Assembly (NCBI GenBank): GCA_964570285.1
Contig: CAZMXP010000002.1
Location: forward strand, 133,358-197,357
DNA from: CAZMXP01 sp964570285
GTDB lineage: Bacteria > Planctomycetota > PLA2
DNA: 64,000 nucleotides
Reading direction: 5' to 3'
Under the pieces are notes generated by a model that saw only the letters and a program-made list of their open reading frames with translations, was not told the DNA's origin and did not search any database. Position 1 is the first letter of the stretch; every line of letters begins with the position of its first letter. Shown here piece by piece: positions 43,195 to 51,300 of the stretch. The position numbers and the translations under genes are program-made.

Positions 43195-44592
43195 ATGAAC
43201 GCGCAATTCCTCTTCGCCCTTCTTCCCTTCGTGCTACCTCCGCTGGGCCCCAAGCCCGACCCGCTGGCGCTCTTCCGCCAGTGGGTACAGTCGCCCTCGC
43301 CCGACTTGCGCCTGCAAGCGGCGCGTTCGCTGCGCGGGGATCGCGGAAGCGATTCGCGGGCCGCCCTTCTCTCGCTCCTCTCCGATCCCCACCCGGCCGT
43401 GCGCGCCGGCGTGCGCGACGAGATCGCGGGCCGTCCCCCGGAGGAGGGTCCCGACCTCGCGCGGGAGATCGCCGCGCTGCGCGACGCCCGGGCGCGGGTC
43501 GAGGGGGTGCGGGCCGTCCTCGCGCGGCGCGAGGATCCGAGCCTCTTCGTCGACGATCGCGAGCCGGAGGTGCGCGCCCGCGCGCTCTTCTCGGGCCGCG
43601 TGCCGGCGCCGCTGCTGCGGACGGCGCTGCGCCACGCGGATGGCCGCACCCGTGCGCTCGCGCTGGAGGCGCTCGGGGAGCCCGAGACCGCCGAGGCGGC
43701 CTCGGGCGACAGGGCGGAGGAGGTGCGCATCGTGGTCACGCGCCTCACGACGAGCCCCGCCGTGGTCGCGGCGCTGATCGGCGACCCCTCGTGGCGCGTG
43801 CGTCTCGCCGCCTTCCGGGCAGCCGAGCGGCTTCGCCCGGCGGCGGCCGTGCCCGCGCTGATCGAGCGCGTCGCGAAGGACGAGGGGCGCGTGCGCGCCC
43901 GCGCGGCGCGCGCGCTCGAGAGCCTCACCGGAGCCGGGTTCGGCAACGACGCGAAGCGATGGCGCGACTGGTGGGCGCGCGCCGCCGCCGGGTTCGTCGT
44001 CCCTCCGGCGCCCCCGGACCGGCCTCCGGACAGCACGCGGTCGACGATCCGCTTCCGCAAGCTGCCCGTCGAGTCCCTGCGCCTCGCGTTCGTGCTCGAC
44101 GCGTCGCGATCGATGACGGAGTTGGCCCCCGGCTCGGAGGGCAAGACGCGCTGGGACCTCGTCGTCCGCGACCTGGGCGAGATCGTGCAGCGCCTCCCTT
44201 CGGAGGCGCGCTTCAACGTCATCCTCTTCCGGACCGACGTCGAGGCGTGGAAGCCGCATCTCACGCCGGCCTCGGCCGGCGCGCGCGCGGCCTGCCGCAA
44301 GTGGATCGAGGCCGCGGCCCCCGCGGGCTGGACCAACCTCTTCGACGCGCTCGCCCTCGCGCTCGCCGACGACGACGTCGACGCGCTCTACATCCTTACC
44401 GACGGCGTGCCGAGCCGGGGCGCGGAGACGAAGCGCCGCGCCATCCTCGCCGAGGTCGAGTACCTCAACCGCTTCCGGATGGTCCAGATCAACTGCGTGC
44501 AGGCGGGCGGCGCCGAAGGGCTCAACAAGGCGTGGGACGGCTTCCTCGAGGAACTCGCGAAGTCGCACGAGGGCGTCAGCGTGCGGGAGTGA
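43195..44592 (+). CDS. HEAT-repeat and von Willebrand A domain protein
   Basis: A 465-residue protein. A hydrophobic start (MNAQFLFALLPFVLPPL) may be a signal peptide or anchor. Residues about 25-250 are HEAT repeats (LRLQAARSLRGDRGS, HADGRTRALALEALGEP, RVRLAAFRAAERLRP). From about 285 a VWA domain follows, with the metal site DxSxS in LAFVLDASRSMTEL, a Thr in the WTNLFDAL segment and an Asp in ALYILTDGVPSRG. Such domains mediate metal-dependent protein binding, often with extracellular partners. A partial copy of its 3' end lies at 44786-44876 after an inserted repeat, which suggests that a second VWA gene once followed. Confidence 0.75.
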   Translation: MNAQFLFALLPFVLPPLGPKPDPLALFRQWVQSPSPDLRLQAARSLRGDRGSDSRAALLSLLSDPHPAVRAGVRDEIAGRPPEEGPDLAREIAALRDARARVEGVRAVLARREDPSLFVDDREPEVRARALFSGRVPAPLLRTALRHADGRTRALALEALGEPETAEAASGDRAEEVRIVVTRLTTSPAVVAALIGDPSWRVRLAAFRAAERLRPAAAVPALIERVAKDEGRVRARAARALESLTGAGFGNDAKRWRDWWARAAAGFVVPPAPPDRPPDSTRSTIRFRKLPVESLRLAFVLDASRSMTELAPGSEGKTRWDLVVRDLGEIVQRLPSEARFNVILFRTDVEAWKPHLTPASAGARAACRKWIEAAAPAGWTNLFDALALALADDDVDALYILTDGVPSRGAETKRRAILAEVEYLNRFRMVQINCVQAGGAEGLNKAWDGFLEELAKSHEGVSVRE

Positions 44593-44611
44593 GCCGGGAG
44601 TGGGACAGAAG

Positions 44612-44774
44612 GACGCAGAGGCGCGAAGGCGCAGAGGCGCAGAGGGGCACAGGGGAGAACGAACTCTGCCGCGACGTCATCGGTGCCGCGATCGACGTGC
44701 ATCGCCGGGAAGGAATCGAGAGGGTCGTCAATGGCCTGCCCGATTGATTCTCTGCGCCTTGGCGCCTTTGCGTC
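44612..44774. repeat. Inverted-repeat element of the GxxExxY-associated type
   Basis: The ends 44612-44636 and 44750-44774 are 25-base inverted repeats with two mismatches, of the GCAGAGGCGCG style that commonly flanks GxxExxY genes. The inside is 113 bases. The family resemblance is from recall; a search is needed for the full repertoire. Confidence 0.7.
44655..44747 (+). pseudogene. GxxExxY-protein N-terminal remnant
   Basis: The frame reads ENELCRDVIGAAIDVHRREG, close to the first 20 residues of the GxxExxY family (ENEL..xIIxAAxxVHxxLG), then degenerates and stops at a TGA at 44745-44747. The rest of the roughly 120-residue protein is gone. Confidence 0.6.
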
Positions 44775-44785
44775 ATGAAGCGCCT

Positions 44786-44876
44786 GACGAAACGCCGCGC
44801 GATCCTCGACGGGATCGAGTGCCTGAACCGCTTCCGGATGGTCCAGATCAACTGCGTACAGGCTGGCGGCGCCGAG
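44786..44876 (+). pseudogene. Partial duplicate of the VWA gene 3' end
   Basis: Bases 44786-44876 match 44427-44517 of the VWA gene at 81 of 91 positions by my count. The peptide core NRFRMVQINCVQAGGAE is identical. The copy is not preceded by a VWA domain and is followed by non-coding DNA, so it looks like the residue of a lost tandem paralogue. Confidence 0.7.
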
Positions 44877-44998
44877 AAGATCGTGGGTGGGCGCGGGGGG
44901 CCTGGCGGCGACTCACGTTCGCGGCCCGCTTGGCGTTGCATCGCGGAAGCCCGGGGCGGATCGGATCCTGCTATCCTGTCCGCGGGAGCGCGGCGACG

Positions 44999-46708
44999 GT
45001 GGCCATCGTCGGAATCGATCTCGGCACGACCAACAGTCTCGTGGCGCTGCTACGTGGCGGCGCGCCGCTGACACTGGCCAACGAGCTTGACGAGCACCTG
45101 ACGCCCTCCGCGGTCGCGGTCGCGGAGGACGGGGCCCTTCTCGTCGGGCGCGCCGCGAAGGACCGGCTCGTGCTCGCGCCGGAGTCGGGCCGCGCCTTCT
45201 TCAAGCGGGACATGGGGACCGACGTCCGGTACCGCTTCGGCGGGCGCGAGTGGAGCCCCATCGAGTGCTCCGCGCTGATCCTCCGCGAGATGAAGCGCAT
45301 CGCCGAGCTGGCGCTCGGCACTCCCGTGGGGCGGGCGGTCATCACGGTGCCGGCCTACTTCCACGACCCGCAGCGGCAGGCGACCGTCTCCGCGGCGGAG
45401 ATCGCCGGGCTCAAGGTCGACCGGATCCTCAACGAGCCGACGGCCGCGGCGCTCGCCTACGGGTACGCCCGGCCCGAGAGGGAGTGCCGCATCCTCGTCT
45501 TCGATCTCGGCGGCGGCACCTTCGACGTGACGCTGCTCGAGGTGTTCGAGGGGCTGATCGAGGTGCGTGCCTCCACAGGCGACAGCATGCTCGGTGGCGA
45601 GGACTACACCGACGCGCTGCTGAAGCTGGTCGAGGGGAAGCTCGGCGGACGGGTGCGGTCCCCGGGCGCGCTGCGGCAGCAGGTCGAAGTGCTCAAGCGC
45701 GATCTCTCCCGCGCCGCGTCGGCGACGCTCCGGCACGGCGGCGGCGAGGTCGCGGTGACCCGGCAGGAGTTCGAGGCGGCGACGCGCGACATCACCGGGC
45801 GCATGCAGCCGATCGTGCGCCGCTGCCTTCGCGATGCGGGCGTCACGGCGGAGCAGCTCGACGACGTGCTGCTCGTCGGCGGGGCGAGCCGGATGCCGGT
45901 CGTGCACGCGTTCATCGCGAAGGAGCTCGGGGAGCGGACGCCCCGGCTCGTCGACTACGACAAGGTCGTCGCGCATGGCGCCGCGGTGCAGGCGGCGCGG
46001 TGCGAGCGGCAGGAGGCCGTCCGCGACGTCATCCTGACCGACGTCTGCCCCCACTCCCTCGGCGTGGAGGTCTGCAAGGAGTTCTCCCCGGACCGCTACG
46101 AGGACGGGTTCTTCCTGCCGATCCTCGACCGCAACACCACCGTCCCCGCGAGCCGCGTGCACCGCCTGAACACGCTCTACCCCACGCAGGACAGGCTCGT
46201 GCTCCGCGTCTTCCAGGGGGAGAGCCGGCGCGTGGAGGAGAACACGCTGCTCGGGGATCTCGCGATCGAGGGCCTCAAGCACCGTGCGGGCCAGAAGCAC
46301 CCGGGCACCGTCGACGTGCGCTTCTCCTACGACGCGAGCGGGCTGCTCGAGGTGGACGTCACGGTCCTGCACTCGGGGGAGAAGCGCTCGAAGCTGATCC
46401 AGCGGAGGCCGGGCGCGCTCAGCCAGGCCGAGATCGACGAGGCGCTGCGCCGGCTGCGACCGCTGAAGGTCAGCCCGCGCGACCTGCTGCCGAACCGGGC
46501 GCGCCTCGAACGGGCCGAGCGGGCGTTCCGCGAACTCACGGGTCGCGCTCGCGACCAGCTCACGTCCGCCCTCGACCAGTTCGAGGCGGCGCTGGCCTCC
46601 GCCGACGGCGAGTCGATCGCCTTCTCCGGTGCCGTGCTCGACCAGCTCCTTGATACGAGGTTCCTCGCCGAGGGCGAGCGTCAGCCGGAGCTGGACCCGC
46701 TGCCTTGA
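44999..46708 (+). CDS. hscC: Hsp70-family chaperone of the HscC type
   Basis: A 569-residue Hsp70-like protein: VGIDLGTTNSLVALL (phosphate 1), VPAYFHDPQRQATVSAAEIAG, ILNEPTAAALAYG, LVFDLGGGTFDVTLLEVF, VLLVGGASRMPVV. It is shorter than DnaK (about 640) and lacks a long C-terminal lid, which fits HscC. HscC chaperones have specialised J-type partners; such a gene starts within its stop. The GTG start at 44999 (VAIVGIDLG) is supported by the family start. It probably clears or refolds specific clients under stress; the clients are unknown. Confidence 0.88.
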   Translation: MAIVGIDLGTTNSLVALLRGGAPLTLANELDEHLTPSAVAVAEDGALLVGRAAKDRLVLAPESGRAFFKRDMGTDVRYRFGGREWSPIECSALILREMKRIAELALGTPVGRAVITVPAYFHDPQRQATVSAAEIAGLKVDRILNEPTAAALAYGYARPERECRILVFDLGGGTFDVTLLEVFEGLIEVRASTGDSMLGGEDYTDALLKLVEGKLGGRVRSPGALRQQVEVLKRDLSRAASATLRHGGGEVAVTRQEFEAATRDITGRMQPIVRRCLRDAGVTAEQLDDVLLVGGASRMPVVHAFIAKELGERTPRLVDYDKVVAHGAAVQAARCERQEAVRDVILTDVCPHSLGVEVCKEFSPDRYEDGFFLPILDRNTTVPASRVHRLNTLYPTQDRLVLRVFQGESRRVEENTLLGDLAIEGLKHRAGQKHPGTVDVRFSYDASGLLEVDVTVLHSGEKRSKLIQRRPGALSQAEIDEALRRLRPLKVSPRDLLPNRARLERAERAFRELTGRARDQLTSALDQFEAALASADGESIAFSGAVLDQLLDTRFLAEGERQPELDPLP

Positions 46709-47973
46709 GCCCGTGGGAGGTGCTGGGCCTCGCCGAGGGGACGACGGACCCGGGCGAGATCCGCCGCGCCTACGCGGCGAAGGTGCGCGAGTCCCCCCCC
46801 GACCGCGATCCGGAGGCCTTCCGTCTCATCCGCGAGGCGTACGAGTTGCTGCGGGACGGCGACTTCGGGGTCGCGGGCGACGACGACTGGGACGACGCCG
46901 ACGCCGACGTCGATCCGGGGCCCCTGGAGCCGCCCGCCTGGAAGACGGACCGCAAGACGCGTCCCCCGGCGGACGAGGGCGCCCCGTCCCAGCCGCCACC
47001 CGGGCGGGAGACGCGCCGGTTCGATCCCGAGGCGCTGTGCGAGGCAGAGCTGGCGGCCGTGGAGCGCGCCGCCGCCCTCGCGCCGGGGGAGGAGCGTGCC
47101 GCCGCGCTGCGCAAGGCGCTGCGTGCGCTGGCGAACCGTGCGCACCAGGACTCCCGGCTCGCGCCGCTCTGGAGCGCCGCCTTCCTGCGGGCGGTCCGGG
47201 AGGGCCGGCCGCCGTTGCGGCCCGCCCTCTTCGTGCAGGTCGGCGACGTCGTGCTCGACCTGCGCGAGGGCGATGGCGAACTGGCCAACCATGTGATCGA
47301 CGACCTGCTCCTCGTGGTGGACTTCGACGGCCTCGAGTCGCTCGCCCACGCCCTCCGCGAGTCCGGGCGCGAGCCTCTGCACCGCGTCGAGCACGTCGAG
47401 CTCAAGCTCGCGACCGCCCTCGCCCTCGTGCAGCCCGCCCTCGCCCGCGCCATCGCCGACCGCGCCTTCCGCCGTCGTCCCCGCGCGGAACGCGACCGAA
47501 ACGACTGGGACGAGTTCGACCGCCGCATCGCCGCCTCGAAGGGCCTCTCGAGGGTCAAGCCCGACGTCGTGCGCTACCTGGCCGCGCTCGCCGCCGGGCA
47601 GCCGTGGGACCTCGACAGCAGCCGCTACCCGGCGCGCGAGGCGCTGCGCGTGCTCGGGGAGCAGCCCGCCGACAGCGCGCTGCGCGCGCTGCTGCTCGAG
47701 CGCGCGCCGGAGTTCGCGGAGGCCGCCGGCACCGGTCCGGTCACGAAACTGGGCTGCGGCAAGGCGATCGCCCTCATCTTTCTCGCGATCTTCCTGATCC
47801 GCGTCTGCGTGCGCGTCTCCGACAACGAGCGGCGGGAGAGGCGTCCCGATACCGAGCGCATCCTGCGCGATGCCGACCGCTCCATCCGCGAGACCGAGCG
47901 ACTCCTGCGCGAGCTGCAGGAGAAGCGGAACCGCTTGCAGCCGCCCTCCCCCGCGCCCCCTCCCGACCGCTAG
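46705..47973 (+). CDS. J-domain-like partner of HscC with a membrane segment
   Basis: A 422-residue protein starting with TTG inside the hscC stop (TTGA). The N-terminus SPWEVLGLAEGTTDPGEIRR and AYAAKVRESPPDRDPEAF is J-domain-like, but the HPD tripeptide reads PPD, as happens in DjlB/DjlC-like HscC partners. A long middle region of helices follows (AALRKALRALANRAHQDSRL, VLDLREGDGELANHVIDDLL). Near residue 360 one membrane segment (KAIALIFLAIFLIRVCVRV) is followed by charged helices (RDADRSIRETERLLRELQ) and a Pro-rich tail. So the chaperone pair is probably membrane-associated. The TTG start is unusual and fixed by the overlap and the J-like start. Confidence 0.75.
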   Translation: MSPWEVLGLAEGTTDPGEIRRAYAAKVRESPPDRDPEAFRLIREAYELLRDGDFGVAGDDDWDDADADVDPGPLEPPAWKTDRKTRPPADEGAPSQPPPGRETRRFDPEALCEAELAAVERAAALAPGEERAAALRKALRALANRAHQDSRLAPLWSAAFLRAVREGRPPLRPALFVQVGDVVLDLREGDGELANHVIDDLLLVVDFDGLESLAHALRESGREPLHRVEHVELKLATALALVQPALARAIADRAFRRRPRAERDRNDWDEFDRRIAASKGLSRVKPDVVRYLAALAAGQPWDLDSSRYPAREALRVLGEQPADSALRALLLERAPEFAEAAGTGPVTKLGCGKAIALIFLAIFLIRVCVRVSDNERRERRPDTERILRDADRSIRETERLLRELQEKRNRLQPPSPAPPPDR

Positions 47974-49064
47974 AAGGGCTCGAAGCCGGTCTCGCGCCCC
48001 ATGAGCCGCTCGCGCACGAGCCGCACGGCCTTGTCGGGGCCCTTGACCGCGCGGCCGATCACGTGCGGCGCCGCGCCGTGCTTTCGCGCGATCGTGCAGG
48101 CGGCGTCGACATCCTTCGGCGGCACGACGAGGCACATGCCGATGCCCATGTTGAAGACCTTGTACATCTCGGCGCGGTCCACCTTGCCGCTCTTCGCGAT
48201 CAGGTCGAACAGGGGGGGCGCGGGGGGGAGCGCGTCGATCTCGAAGCCGACCTCGGCGCCGACGCGGTTGAGATTGAGCAGGCCGTCGCCGGTGATGTGG
48301 CAGAGCGCCTTCACGGTGACGCCGCCGGCGAAGAGTTCCATGGCTTCGCGCACGTAGATGCGCGTCGGCTCGAGCAGCGCCTCGCCGACGGTGCGGCCCA
48401 GTTCGGCGACATGCGTCGTGACGTCGAGCTTGCCCTGGCCGAAGAGCGCGCGCCGCGCGAGGCTGAAGCCGTTGCTGTGCACCCCCGTGCTCGCAAGGCC
48501 GATCAGGATGTCGCCCGGCGCGACCTGCGCGCCCCAGTTGAGCCGCGCCATCGGCACGAGGCCGACGGCGGTGCCGACGAGGTCGAGGCCGTGGCCGGGC
48601 TTCTGGCCGCGGATCACCTCGGGGAGTTGCGCCGTCTCGCCGCCCGGGATGCTGATGTTGGCCTGCCGCGCCCCTTCGAGCAGCCCCTTCGCGATCTCGG
48701 CGAGCATGCCGGGCTGCAACCGCTCGATGCCGACGTAGTCGACCATCGCGATCGGCTCGGCGCCGATGCAGACGAGGTCGTTGACGTTCATCGCGATGCA
48801 GTCGATGCCGACGGTGTCGTACTTGCCCATCCGCTCCGCGACGAGGATCTTGCTGCCGACGCCGTCGGTGCAGAGCCCCAGCGCGAGGTCCGCCGTCAAC
48901 CGCAGCGCCGTCGCGTAGTAGCCGTTCTCCATGACGGCCTCGCCGACCCCGCGCCGGAACCCCGCGCTCGGCGCGAGGATCCGCGCCAACCCCTCAAGCT
49001 CCCGCGACACGAGATCGACGTCGACCCCCGTGCCCGCATACGTCAAGCCGCGCTCGTTACCCAT
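47970..49064 (-). CDS. purM: Phosphoribosylformylglycinamidine cyclo-ligase
   Basis: A 364-residue AIR synthetase that closes FGAM to AIR, the step after PurL/PurQ. It keeps LTYAGTGVDVDLVSRELEGL, GVGSKILVAERMGKYDTVG, MNVNDLVCIGAEPIAMVDY, ISIPGGETAQLPEVI, and the ASTGVHSNGFSLAR block. It is not SelD: the Cys/Sec loop near the N-terminus that selenophosphate synthetase has is absent. It lies about 24 kb from purQL. The stop overlaps the converging J-like gene by four bases. Confidence 0.94.
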   Translation of the reverse strand: MGNERGLTYAGTGVDVDLVSRELEGLARILAPSAGFRRGVGEAVMENGYYATALRLTADLALGLCTDGVGSKILVAERMGKYDTVGIDCIAMNVNDLVCIGAEPIAMVDYVGIERLQPGMLAEIAKGLLEGARQANISIPGGETAQLPEVIRGQKPGHGLDLVGTAVGLVPMARLNWGAQVAPGDILIGLASTGVHSNGFSLARRALFGQGKLDVTTHVAELGRTVGEALLEPTRIYVREAMELFAGGVTVKALCHITGDGLLNLNRVGAEVGFEIDALPPAPPLFDLIAKSGKVDRAEMYKVFNMGIGMCLVVPPKDVDAACTIARKHGAAPHVIGRAVKGPDKAVRLVRERLMGRETGFEPF

Positions 49065-49140
49065 CGCCCTCAGGTGTACCCCCGGCCCTGCGCACGGTCA
49101 ATTCGGCACCCCCGATCACCCCGGCCTCCCTCGTTCCTAG

Positions 49141-49165
49141 CGCCAATTCCCGCAGGGAATTGGCG
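49141..49165 (-). terminator. Hairpin overlapping the 3' end of tRNA-Sec
   Basis: A perfect 11-base stem, 49141-49151 with 49155-49165, and a three-base loop. Its right arm contains the tRNA CCA (49161-49163). It could terminate the tRNA transcript, or compete with the mature 3' end; there is no run of U after it. Confidence 0.55.
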
Positions 49166-49256
49166 GCAGCGCATAGGAATCGAACCTACCTGCCCGGCAT
49201 GACCGGGCACATCGGATTTGAAGTCCGTGGGGGGCACCAGCCCTCCAACCGCTGCC
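49161..49256 (-). tRNA. selC: tRNA-Sec (anticodon UCA)
   Basis: The minus strand folds as a selenocysteine tRNA. The acceptor stem is GGCAGCG with CGCTGCC and an encoded GCCA end, so CCA is in the gene. A long D stem (GGAGGGC with GCCCCCC, one A-C mismatch) closes a TGGT loop. The anticodon loop is CTTCAAA, giving UCA, which decodes UGA. A seven-base variable arm (TGCCCGG with CCGGGCA) and a TTCGATT T loop complete it. The eighth acceptor pair expected in tRNA-Sec appears to be G-G as I read it. The rest of the 49065-49451 gap has no gene; the leader of the next gene has GGAGG at about 49434-49438. Confidence 0.9.
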
Positions 49257-49451
49257 GTATCGTGCCGGGTCGAGGCAGCCCCCGGAACGAAGGGTGGACG
49301 TTGTACCGCAACGTATACGCCCCGCAACCTCTCCGTTCCGGAAAGTGCACAGGCGTTCGTTCGGGGGACGGGCGCGGAGCCCGCGCTGCGGTCGCCGCGC
49401 TGGCCCCCGCGCGCGGGAGGGGTACCCCTCTAGTGGAGGTAACGAGTCCCT

Positions 49452-50174
49452 ATGCACCGTCTGGCGATCACCGCCATGCTCTGCCTGCTCACCGCGGGCT
49501 GCAGCGTGGATCAACTTGTATTGAACGAGGCCGAACAGCAGGACCTCGTGGACAATTTCGACGCGGCCGTGCGGGTCTATTCGGACCTGTCGGAATTCGC
49601 GTTCGCGGCGGCCCTCGGCAACGGGGACGTCGAGGACTACGACTATGAAGCCCCCAGCGCGGCGAACGGCTGGGTCGGCACGATCCTCTGGCCAGGCGCG
49701 GTCTTCCCGTCGGGGACCGGCAACCTGACGATGCGCTTCTCCGTCTCCACGGGGGGCGTCCCGGTGGATCCCTACAGCATCGACCTGTCGGCGGCGAGTT
49801 CGGCGTCGATCGACGCCGAGATCCTCTTCGACGGCACGAGCGATGTCGGCGCGCCCCTGCACGCCGACGCCGACCTCACGATCGACATGCTCTGGCAGGA
49901 CGGCGAGTCCGCGAGCACGGTGATGAACGGCAACTTCATCATCCAGCACAACGCCTACGTCGCGGACCTCGTCGCGAGGGACTTCACGCTCCTCTTCGAC
50001 CTCGCCACGCAGCAGTCGGCGACGGCGAGCGGCGACGTGATCGGCAAGATCGACATCCCGAACTTCGCCTTCGACGCGGACTTCAGCCTGACCGGCCTCG
50101 GCAGCCAGATCGCTGCCGTGCTCCGGGTCGCGGGCACCCGGGTCAACTACTTCCTCGACGTCGCCGATCTCTAG
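49452..50174 (+). CDS. Lipoprotein of unknown function
   Basis: A 240-residue exported lipoprotein: MHRLAITAMLCLLTAGC ends in a lipobox, followed by SVDQLVLNEAEQQ. The rest is a beta-rich, Asp/Ser-rich domain with segments GTILWPGAVFPSGTGNLTM, FRFSVSTGG-like FSVSTGGVPVDPYSI and GKIDIPNFAFDADFSLTGL. It resembles no family that I know. The ATG has GGAGG upstream. A strong hairpin follows the stop. Confidence 0.65.
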   Translation: MHRLAITAMLCLLTAGCSVDQLVLNEAEQQDLVDNFDAAVRVYSDLSEFAFAAALGNGDVEDYDYEAPSAANGWVGTILWPGAVFPSGTGNLTMRFSVSTGGVPVDPYSIDLSAASSASIDAEILFDGTSDVGAPLHADADLTIDMLWQDGESASTVMNGNFIIQHNAYVADLVARDFTLLFDLATQQSATASGDVIGKIDIPNFAFDADFSLTGLGSQIAAVLRVAGTRVNYFLDVADL

Positions 50175-50188
50175 GCCCCGCCTTCGGA

Positions 50189-50216
50189 GCCGGGGGGCCC
50201 CCCGCGGCCCCCCGGC
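50189..50216 (+). terminator. Intrinsic terminator after the 49.5-kb lipoprotein
   Basis: An 11-base stem (GCCGGGGGGCC with GGCCCCCCGGC) and a six-base loop, followed by TTCCGCTTTC. It separates the lipoprotein from the toroid gene. Confidence 0.7.
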
Positions 50217-50268
50217 TTCCGCTTTCGGCGGCGGACGCACGCCCGCGTGCGTTACAACATGCGCGGGA

Positions 50269-51300
50269 ATGGCGCGCATCGCGATCCTCTGCCTCCTTCT
50301 CGGTGCCGCCGGGGCGTCGCCGGAGCAGTCGCGCGTCGACAGCGCGCTCGCGCGCGCCGTCGCGTGGCTGCGCGGCCAGCAGGACGCGCGCGGGGGCTAC
50401 GGCACCAACAGCGGCGAGTGCGCGCTCGCGCTGCTCGCGCTGCGCCACGCCGGCGTGGCCCCCGGCGACCCGGCCTGCGCGAAGGCCGCCGCGCATCTCG
50501 TGCGCGCGCTGCCCGACGGCACCGTCTACGGCGCCGCCCTCGGCGTGCTCGCGCTGCTCGCGCACGGGCCTGAGGCGCACCGCGAGGAGATCGACCTGCT
50601 GCTCGACCACCTCGCGAAGGGGCAGTGCAGGAACGGCCAGTGGACCTACGCCTATCGCGCCACCGCGAGCAAGAAGGCGGGCGACAACTCCAACACGCAG
50701 ATCGCGATCCTCGCCTGCGCCGCCGCCCGCGCGCGCCGGTTCGATGTCGACGAGGAGGTCTTCCGCCGCTGCCACGCCTTCTTCCGCGGCTCGCAGAACG
50801 CCGACGGCGGCTTCGGCTACGCCGACAACCAGCGCAAGCGCTCCTACGGCAGCATGACGGCGGGCGGGGCGATGGCGATGGCGCTCGGCGCCTGCGTCGA
50901 GGCCAAGGTGCCCTTCCGCGATGGGGGGGGGCTCGGGGGGGAGGACCTGAGGCGCGCGATCGCGTGGCTCGGCGGGGGGGGCAAGATCGACGAGAACCGC
51001 GGCTCCGCGGACGCGTTCGGCGGGCGCAAGGGCAAGCGGAGCGACTCCTTCTGGAAGCACTACTGGCTCTGGTCGCTCGAGCGGGCCTGCCACGCCGCGG
51101 CGGTCGCCGACCTCGCCGGGCGGGACTGGTACGCCGAGGGCGCGACCTACCTGCTCGGGTCGCAGCGCGACGACGGCTCCTGGCGCGACCCCGAGCGCGA
51201 GTTGCAGGCGACCTGCTTCGCCGTGCTCTTCCTGACCCGCAGCACGCTCGTCACGCTGACGCCCCGCGACCGCGACCGTCCCGCCGTCACCGGCCGCTAG
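50269..51300 (+). CDS. Secreted alpha/alpha-toroid (prenyltransferase/squalene-cyclase repeat-like) protein
   Basis: A 343-residue exported protein (signal MARIAILCLLLGAAGASPEQ). It has the repeat pattern of terpene-cyclase and complement-type toroids: WLRGQQDARGGYG, SQNADGGFGYA, and GSQRDDGSW. The catalytic Asp-rich motif of squalene cyclases is absent, so a binding or structural role is likelier. Three runs of seven to nine G (50923-50931, 50935-50941, 50974-50981) lie within 60 bases and are translated as Gly. It ends overlapping the converging ptsP stop by four bases. Confidence 0.7.
   Translation: MARIAILCLLLGAAGASPEQSRVDSALARAVAWLRGQQDARGGYGTNSGECALALLALRHAGVAPGDPACAKAAAHLVRALPDGTVYGAALGVLALLAHGPEAHREEIDLLLDHLAKGQCRNGQWTYAYRATASKKAGDNSNTQIAILACAAARARRFDVDEEVFRRCHAFFRGSQNADGGFGYADNQRKRSYGSMTAGGAMAMALGACVEAKVPFRDGGGLGGEDLRRAIAWLGGGGKIDENRGSADAFGGRKGKRSDSFWKHYWLWSLERACHAAAVADLAGRDWYAEGATYLLGSQRDDGSWRDPERELQATCFAVLFLTRSTLVTLTPRDRDRPAVTGR

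Larger units (their letters stand above)
44593..44998. other. Repeat-rich gap between the VWA gene and hscC
   Basis: About 400 bases containing an inverted-repeat element (44612-44774), inside which a GxxExxY-family remnant is readable, then an 89 %-identical piece of the VWA gene (44786-44876), then a G-rich leader of hscC. No intact gene is visible. A possible -10 box (TATCCT, 44972-44977) for hscC lacks a matching -35. Confidence 0.75.

Noticed and set aside
44936..44977. A promoter for hscC (TTGCAT and TATCCT)
   Set aside because: The boxes are 30 bases apart, far from the 16-18 needed.
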